Below are positions 60,073 through 64,000 of a stretch of 64,000 nucleotides of DNA, one piece after another (the first letter of the stretch is position 1; the number at the start of each line of letters is the position of its first letter). The DNA comes from Pseudoalteromonas marina (lineage in GTDB: Bacteria > Pseudomonadota > Gammaproteobacteria > Enterobacterales > Alteromonadaceae), in the NCBI RefSeq assembly GCF_000238335.3, contig NZ_AHCB03000011.1, forward strand, positions 1-64,000, given 5' to 3'. The position numbers were made by a program, and so were the translations under genes. Under the pieces are notes generated by a model. It had not been told where the DNA came from and ran no database searches. It was given only the letters and a program-made list of their open reading frames with translations.

Positions 60073-63000
60073 ATGAGTGAATCAACACAAACAAAACAAA
60101 CAGGGTTAATAGCTTATTTTGCTAATAACTCGGTTGCTGCAAACTTAATGATGTTGTTTATTATCGTAATGGGTTTTTTAAGCTACAAAACGATTCAGCG
60201 ACAAATGTTTCCTAATATAGAAATTAACTATATTAACGTAAACGCTAATTACCCAGGCGCCTCTCCTCAGGAAATTGAAGAAAGTATTCTTATAAAAATT
60301 GAAGAATCACTTAAAGATATTACCGAAATAAAAAAAGGCGTGTATCGCGCATTTAGAAACGGCGGCTCTGCAAGGCTTGAAATTCATACAGACGCAGAAC
60401 TCACCGATGTGCTTGATAAAGTAAAATTGCGTGTTGACGGTATTGCTACTTTTCCAGCCGGCATGGAACCGGTCACCATAAGTCAGATTGAATTTAGACA
60501 AGATGTAATAGGCATGACACTGGTTGCTGACTTGCCTTTATTTGAGCTTAAGCCGATAGCAAACAATATTGAAGATGAATTGCTGCAATTATCTAATGTA
60601 TCGCTTGTGGTCAATGATGTACCGCTTGATGAAATAGCGATTGAAATCGACCCAGATACATTACGCCAGTACAACTTAACAATTTCAGATGTTATGAATG
60701 CTGTGCGTCGTTACTCTGCTAACTTTTCGGCAGGTCAGTTAAAAACTGATGCGGGAGTTATATCAGTTCGTGTTGAAAACCAATTTTATTCAGGCGAAGA
60801 ATTTAGACAAATTCCGGTAAAAATTGGCGAGTATGGTGCCAAAGTTTTACTGCAAGATATTGCCACAATTAAAGATCAATTTACTGAAGGTGAACGTTAT
60901 TTTAAGTTTAATGGTGAAAATGCCGTTTATTTATCAGTAAAAGCAACGCAATCACAAAATATTATTCCGGTAGCTGAATCGGTTAAAGCGTATATTGATA
61001 AAAAGAATAAAGAGCTCCCACCGGGTGTGCGTATAGAGCCTTTAATGGATATGACGTACTACCTAAACGCTCGCTTAGATATGATGAAATTAAACCTTCT
61101 TCAAGGTGCGATTTTAGTCGCAATTATGTTGTCGTTATTCTTACGCTTTAAGTTGGCATTGTGGGTAATGATAGGTTTACCAGTGTGCTTTTTAGGCGCG
61201 ATGATGGTGATGCCACTATTTGGTATTAGCATAAATATCGTTTCGTTATTTGCGTTTATCATGGTGCTAGGGATTGTGGTGGATGACGCCATTGTCATAG
61301 GCGAAGCCGCATACAGTGAGGTTGAAAAAAGTGGCGGCGGTGTCGATAACGTAGTACGTGGTGCAAAGCGTGTAGCGACTCCAGCGACATTTGGTGTACT
61401 TACTACCATTGCAGTATTTGCGCCGTTTACGCTTTCGAGCGGCCCTGAAAGTGCCTTTTTTTACGTTATTGCTGTTGTTGTTATGTTGTGTTTGGTATTT
61501 AGCTTAATTGAATCGAAGCTCATATTACCTGCGCATATTGCACATACACATTTTACTCCTATCAAAAAAGGTGGCTGGCGAGATAGATTTAATACCCGCT
61601 TTTTTGTTTTTGTAAACGGCCCATATAAACGTTTTGTTTCCAAGTGTGTTGAATGGCGTTGGACTGTTTTATTTAGTTTTATTGCTTTATTAGTGCTGAC
61701 TTTTGCTTTAATTGCTTCAAATCAGGTGCGCACTATTCCTTCACCTAAAGTACCGCATGATTTCCCACAAATTAATATTGAAATGAATGACAACGTATCC
61801 GACATTCAAACTATTAATGCTATTCGCGAAATAGAAGCGATGGTGCTTGAGGTAGATAAAGAAACAGAGCGTCAAACAGGTCAAAAAATTATCCGTGACG
61901 TGCTCGTGTTTAACCAAGGCCGCACAGAGGCGCAATTATTAGCCCCATTAGTTGATGAAGGCTTACGTCCTTACGATGCGTTTGAATTATCGCGCCGTTG
62001 GCGTGAAGCCATGCCTAATATTGCAGGTGTTAAATCGTTAACTATTCAAGACGACGTAGGCGGCGGTGGCGGCAACGGTGGTGGCGAGTTTGGTTACCTT
62101 CTATTTGGGTCTGATATCGATACATTAAACGAAGCTGGGCGTCGTTTTATTCAATTACTTCAGCAGCAAGAAGGCTTGTTTGATATAAGTTCAACCATAG
62201 ATCCAGCAAGTAAAGAAGTGCAAATGAGTTTAAAACCCGTTGCCTTTGATTTGGGGTTAGACTTAGCCAGTATTGCTAATCAAGTAGGTGCCAGTTTTTA
62301 TGGTGGCGAAGCACAACGCGTAATTAGAAATGGTGAAGAAGTCCGTGTAATGGTTCGTTACCCTAAACTTACACGCGAAGCATTTTCATCACTTAAACAT
62401 ACAGTGGTGACTACACCAACAGGGCGCGAAGTGTTATTGGGTGATGTGGTTGAGCTAACCGAAACTCCCGGTATTAGCTACATTCGCCGTGAAGGTGGCT
62501 ATCGAACTGTTTATGTGTACGGCAGTATTGATGAAGAGCAAATTGAGCCGGGCGAAGTGGTTAAACAGGTAAAAGAAAACCTATTACCACAGCTTAAAGA
62601 AGAATACCCAAGCGTTAAATCAGAACTTGGTGGTGCTATTGAGGAGCAACAGGCGCAAGCCAATGAGCAAATGTTGTTTTTTATTGGAGGCATGATACTA
62701 GTTTACATACTGCTTGCTGTACCACTAAAAAGCTATTCACAACCGCTTATTGTAATGTCGGTTATTCCGTTTAGCTTAACGGGGGCTATTTGGGGGCACT
62801 ACTGGTTTGATTTGGATATGAGCTTAATGTCTGGCTTTGGTCTTATTGCTGCAGCGGGCGTTGTAATTAATGACTCCTTGGTTATGACCGACTATGTAAA
62901 CCAGGTACGTAAGCAAGGCGTTAGCGTTAAAAATGCTGTAATTGAAGCCGGCTGTGCGCGTTTCAGAGCAATATTACTCACCTCAATCACTACGTTTGCT

Positions 63001-63216
63001 GGTGTGTTGCCTATTATGTTTGAAACCAGCCTACAGGCTAAGTTTGTAATTCCTATGGCAGTTGCGCTGGGATTTGCAGTTATGTTTGCAACCTTAATTA
63101 CGCTTATTCTTGTACCTTGTTTGTACATTATATTAGGTGATATTGGGGCCTTATTTAAAAACACTTACCGACGTATTTTTAAACGAAGAAGTGTAGAAGT
63201 GTCTGTTGATAGCTAA
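60073..63216 (+). CDS. RND efflux transporter (AcrB/MdtF superfamily)
   Basis: 1047 residues, full length for the family, with 12 segments. Conserved blocks are the start YFANNSVAANLMMLFIIVMGFLSYKTI, the TM4 proton-relay Asp pair in GIVVDDAIVIGEA, and the second-half GLIAAAGVVINDSLVMTDYVN. A glycine-rich loop (DDVGGGGGNGGGEFGY) marks the middle of the second periplasmic half. Sequence resembles metal-independent HAE/unknown-substrate pumps. No outer membrane channel or regulator gene is adjacent. Confidence 0.93.
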   Translation: MSESTQTKQTGLIAYFANNSVAANLMMLFIIVMGFLSYKTIQRQMFPNIEINYINVNANYPGASPQEIEESILIKIEESLKDITEIKKGVYRAFRNGGSARLEIHTDAELTDVLDKVKLRVDGIATFPAGMEPVTISQIEFRQDVIGMTLVADLPLFELKPIANNIEDELLQLSNVSLVVNDVPLDEIAIEIDPDTLRQYNLTISDVMNAVRRYSANFSAGQLKTDAGVISVRVENQFYSGEEFRQIPVKIGEYGAKVLLQDIATIKDQFTEGERYFKFNGENAVYLSVKATQSQNIIPVAESVKAYIDKKNKELPPGVRIEPLMDMTYYLNARLDMMKLNLLQGAILVAIMLSLFLRFKLALWVMIGLPVCFLGAMMVMPLFGISINIVSLFAFIMVLGIVVDDAIVIGEAAYSEVEKSGGGVDNVVRGAKRVATPATFGVLTTIAVFAPFTLSSGPESAFFYVIAVVVMLCLVFSLIESKLILPAHIAHTHFTPIKKGGWRDRFNTRFFVFVNGPYKRFVSKCVEWRWTVLFSFIALLVLTFALIASNQVRTIPSPKVPHDFPQINIEMNDNVSDIQTINAIREIEAMVLEVDKETERQTGQKIIRDVLVFNQGRTEAQLLAPLVDEGLRPYDAFELSRRWREAMPNIAGVKSLTIQDDVGGGGGNGGGEFGYLLFGSDIDTLNEAGRRFIQLLQQQEGLFDISSTIDPASKEVQMSLKPVAFDLGLDLASIANQVGASFYGGEAQRVIRNGEEVRVMVRYPKLTREAFSSLKHTVVTTPTGREVLLGDVVELTETPGISYIRREGGYRTVYVYGSIDEEQIEPGEVVKQVKENLLPQLKEEYPSVKSELGGAIEEQQAQANEQMLFFIGGMILVYILLAVPLKSYSQPLIVMSVIPFSLTGAIWGHYWFDLDMSLMSGFGLIAAAGVVINDSLVMTDYVNQVRKQGVSVKNAVIEAGCARFRAILLTSITTFAGVLPIMFETSLQAKFVIPMAVALGFAVMFATLITLILVPCLYIILGDIGALFKNTYRRIFKRRSVEVSVDS

Positions 63217-63231
63217 TTTTTGCTAAACAAT

Positions 63232-63267
63232 AAAAAAGGACTGAGTGTTAACACTCAGTCCTTTTTT
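63232..63267. terminator. Bidirectional terminator between RND and cytochrome genes
   Basis: AAAAAAGGACTGAGTG and CACTCAGTCCTTTTTTT form a perfect long stem with a TTAA loop between convergent genes. Confidence 0.95.
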
Positions 63268-63287
63268 TATTTTTATTATGTTTATAA

Positions 63288-63740
63288 TTAGTCTTTAAAT
63301 TGCTTGTGGCAATCTTTACAACCTTTCGCCCAAGCACCAAAGGCTTTACCAATAACCGCTTTGTCGCCAGATTGGGCAGCTAGAGCAAGTTTGTCTGCGT
63401 TTGCAGCAAACGCATTGGCTTTTTCAACAAATACCGTATTTTCAGACCAAACAGCAGCCAGTGCCGATGTATCGCCTTTGTCTGTTCCTGCGTAGAAAGC
63501 TTCCCAAGGCATTTTTGAAAGCGCTGCTGCGTTATTTGCACGCATTTTGAATTGTTCTGCATCAAATGGAACCTTGCCTTTAAGCATTGCGCCCATATCG
63601 CCAATTTGAACTGATAGCATAGAAAAAGCACTTTGACGGTATTCAATAGCGTCGCTTGGCTCTTTAAACGCAGAGTTTGCAGATACACTTAGCGCGCATG
63701 TTGTTAGTAATGCACCCGCTAGAATCTTTTTAAATTTCAT
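63288..63740 (-). CDS. Cytochrome c' / c556-type protein
   Basis: 150 residues: signal peptide (to about residue 22, CALSVSANSA), four-helix body (AIEYRQSAFSMLSVQIGDMGAMLKG; FKMRANNAAALSKMPWEAFYAGT; KANAFAANADKLALAAQ) and the haem site CKDCH (residues 141-145) at the very C-terminus, as usual in this family. Periplasmic electron carrier or gas-binding protein. Convergent with the RND operon. Confidence 0.92.
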   Translation of the reverse strand: MKFKKILAGALLTTCALSVSANSAFKEPSDAIEYRQSAFSMLSVQIGDMGAMLKGKVPFDAEQFKMRANNAAALSKMPWEAFYAGTDKGDTSALAAVWSENTVFVEKANAFAANADKLALAAQSGDKAVIGKAFGAWAKGCKDCHKQFKD

Positions 63741-63830
63741 ATTATTGCCCCTGTTAACTATTTTTTGACTATTGCTTTGTATCTTAGCTATTGGTTTTAT
63801 TCAAGCTAATACAGAAAAATTAACTAAAAG

Positions 63831-64000
63831 TTAATCGTTCATATCAATATCAGCAAATATCATCCCTCGTCGCATACTGCGAGTTGCTAAGAAAACTTCA
63901 CCTAATAACGACATAAACGCACATATTAACAACGCCATAGCGGCCACAAAACAGCTGGCGATAGTAACGCCTAAGTTTATTGATTGAATGTGAGATAAAA
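63831..64000 (-). CDS. DUF2721 family membrane protein (3' end only)
   Basis: The minus strand reads LSHIQSINLGVTIASCFVAAMALLICAF, then MSLLGEVFLATRSMRRGMIFADIDMND and a stop at 63831-63833. The end of a membrane segment followed by GE-x-x-LATRSMRRG fits the C-terminus of the DUF2721 family. The rest lies right of the window. Confidence 0.65.
   Translation of the reverse strand, partial: LSHIQSINLGVTIASCFVAAMALLICAFMSLLGEVFLATRSMRRGMIFADIDMND

Noticed and set aside
1..64000. Prophage, transposon, CRISPR, toxin-antitoxin or restriction-type defence system
   Set aside because: I found no integrase, transposase, phage structural gene, repeat-spacer array, or recognisable defence or toxin pair on either strand.

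Overview
The window looks like chromosomal DNA of a marine gammaproteobacterium of the Alteromonadales, most likely Pseudoalteromonas. This is inferred from moderate-to-low GC content, the rRNA end, many TonB-dependent receptors, secreted hydrolases and proteases, and housekeeping proteins close to the E. coli ones (GlmS, RhlE-like helicase, Csp, YeaD-like, YdbS/YdbT-like). No prophage, insertion sequence, CRISPR array or tRNA was found.

Layout. 1-790: the end of an rRNA operon (23S 3' end, one intact 5S, then two decayed 5S-derived copies with terminators). 789-8900: acetyltransferase, DeoR regulator plus glmS, two related secreted esterases flanking an RhlE-like helicase, and a homocysteine S-methyltransferase. 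9060-10080: DUF3297 gene and two nearly identical cold-shock genes. 10370-21870: a catabolic island (see below). 22078-25463: two tandem alkaline phosphatases behind a phased PhoB-type repeat array. 25576-29189: unrecognised small secreted, lipoprotein and membrane genes. 29287-35572: Kef-type antiporter, then an ABC ATPase, FtsX-type permease and AttH-like lipoprotein operon. 35659-44181: repeat lipoprotein, TonB receptor, Fur-boxed PepSY/DUF2271/DUF4198 operon, YbaN-like protein, porin and MarR regulator. 44609-50560: mutarotase, YdbS/YdbT pair and a large peptidase-propeller-barrel protein. 50624-56020: lipoprotein and PepSY pair, PQ-loop protein, a reduced PilC-like protein with a pilin, and a PhzF protein. 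56086-64000: metzincin protease, RND efflux pair, cytochrome c' and the end of a DUF2721 gene.

Most notable system. The 10.4-21.9 kb island combines a GH31 glycosidase, an SGLT-type symporter, a TonB receptor, a TauD/TfdA-type 2-oxoglutarate dioxygenase, a xylose-reductase-like aldo/keto reductase, two unrelated exporters of the sulfite/sulfate type (YeiH-like and TauE/SafE-like) and a GntR/UTRA regulator. This composition fits release, uptake and oxidative desulfonation of a sulfo-sugar, plausibly sulfoquinovose: glycoside cleavage, C-S bond cleavage by the dioxygenase to sulfite and a 6-oxo-sugar, reduction by the aldo/keto reductase, and sulfite export. Two divergent transcription units share the same promoter-operator module (TTGACA, 17 bp, TAACTT, 2 bp, GTCTTATACAAGAC), and a related site lies before the TonB receptor. 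The glycosidase lacks two of the three residues that define classical sulfoquinovosidases, so the exact substrate is open.

Limits. Protein family calls were made by reading motifs and by recall of family members; no search was run. Starts were moved downstream of the longest possible reading frame wherever a ribosome binding site, signal peptide or family length pointed there.
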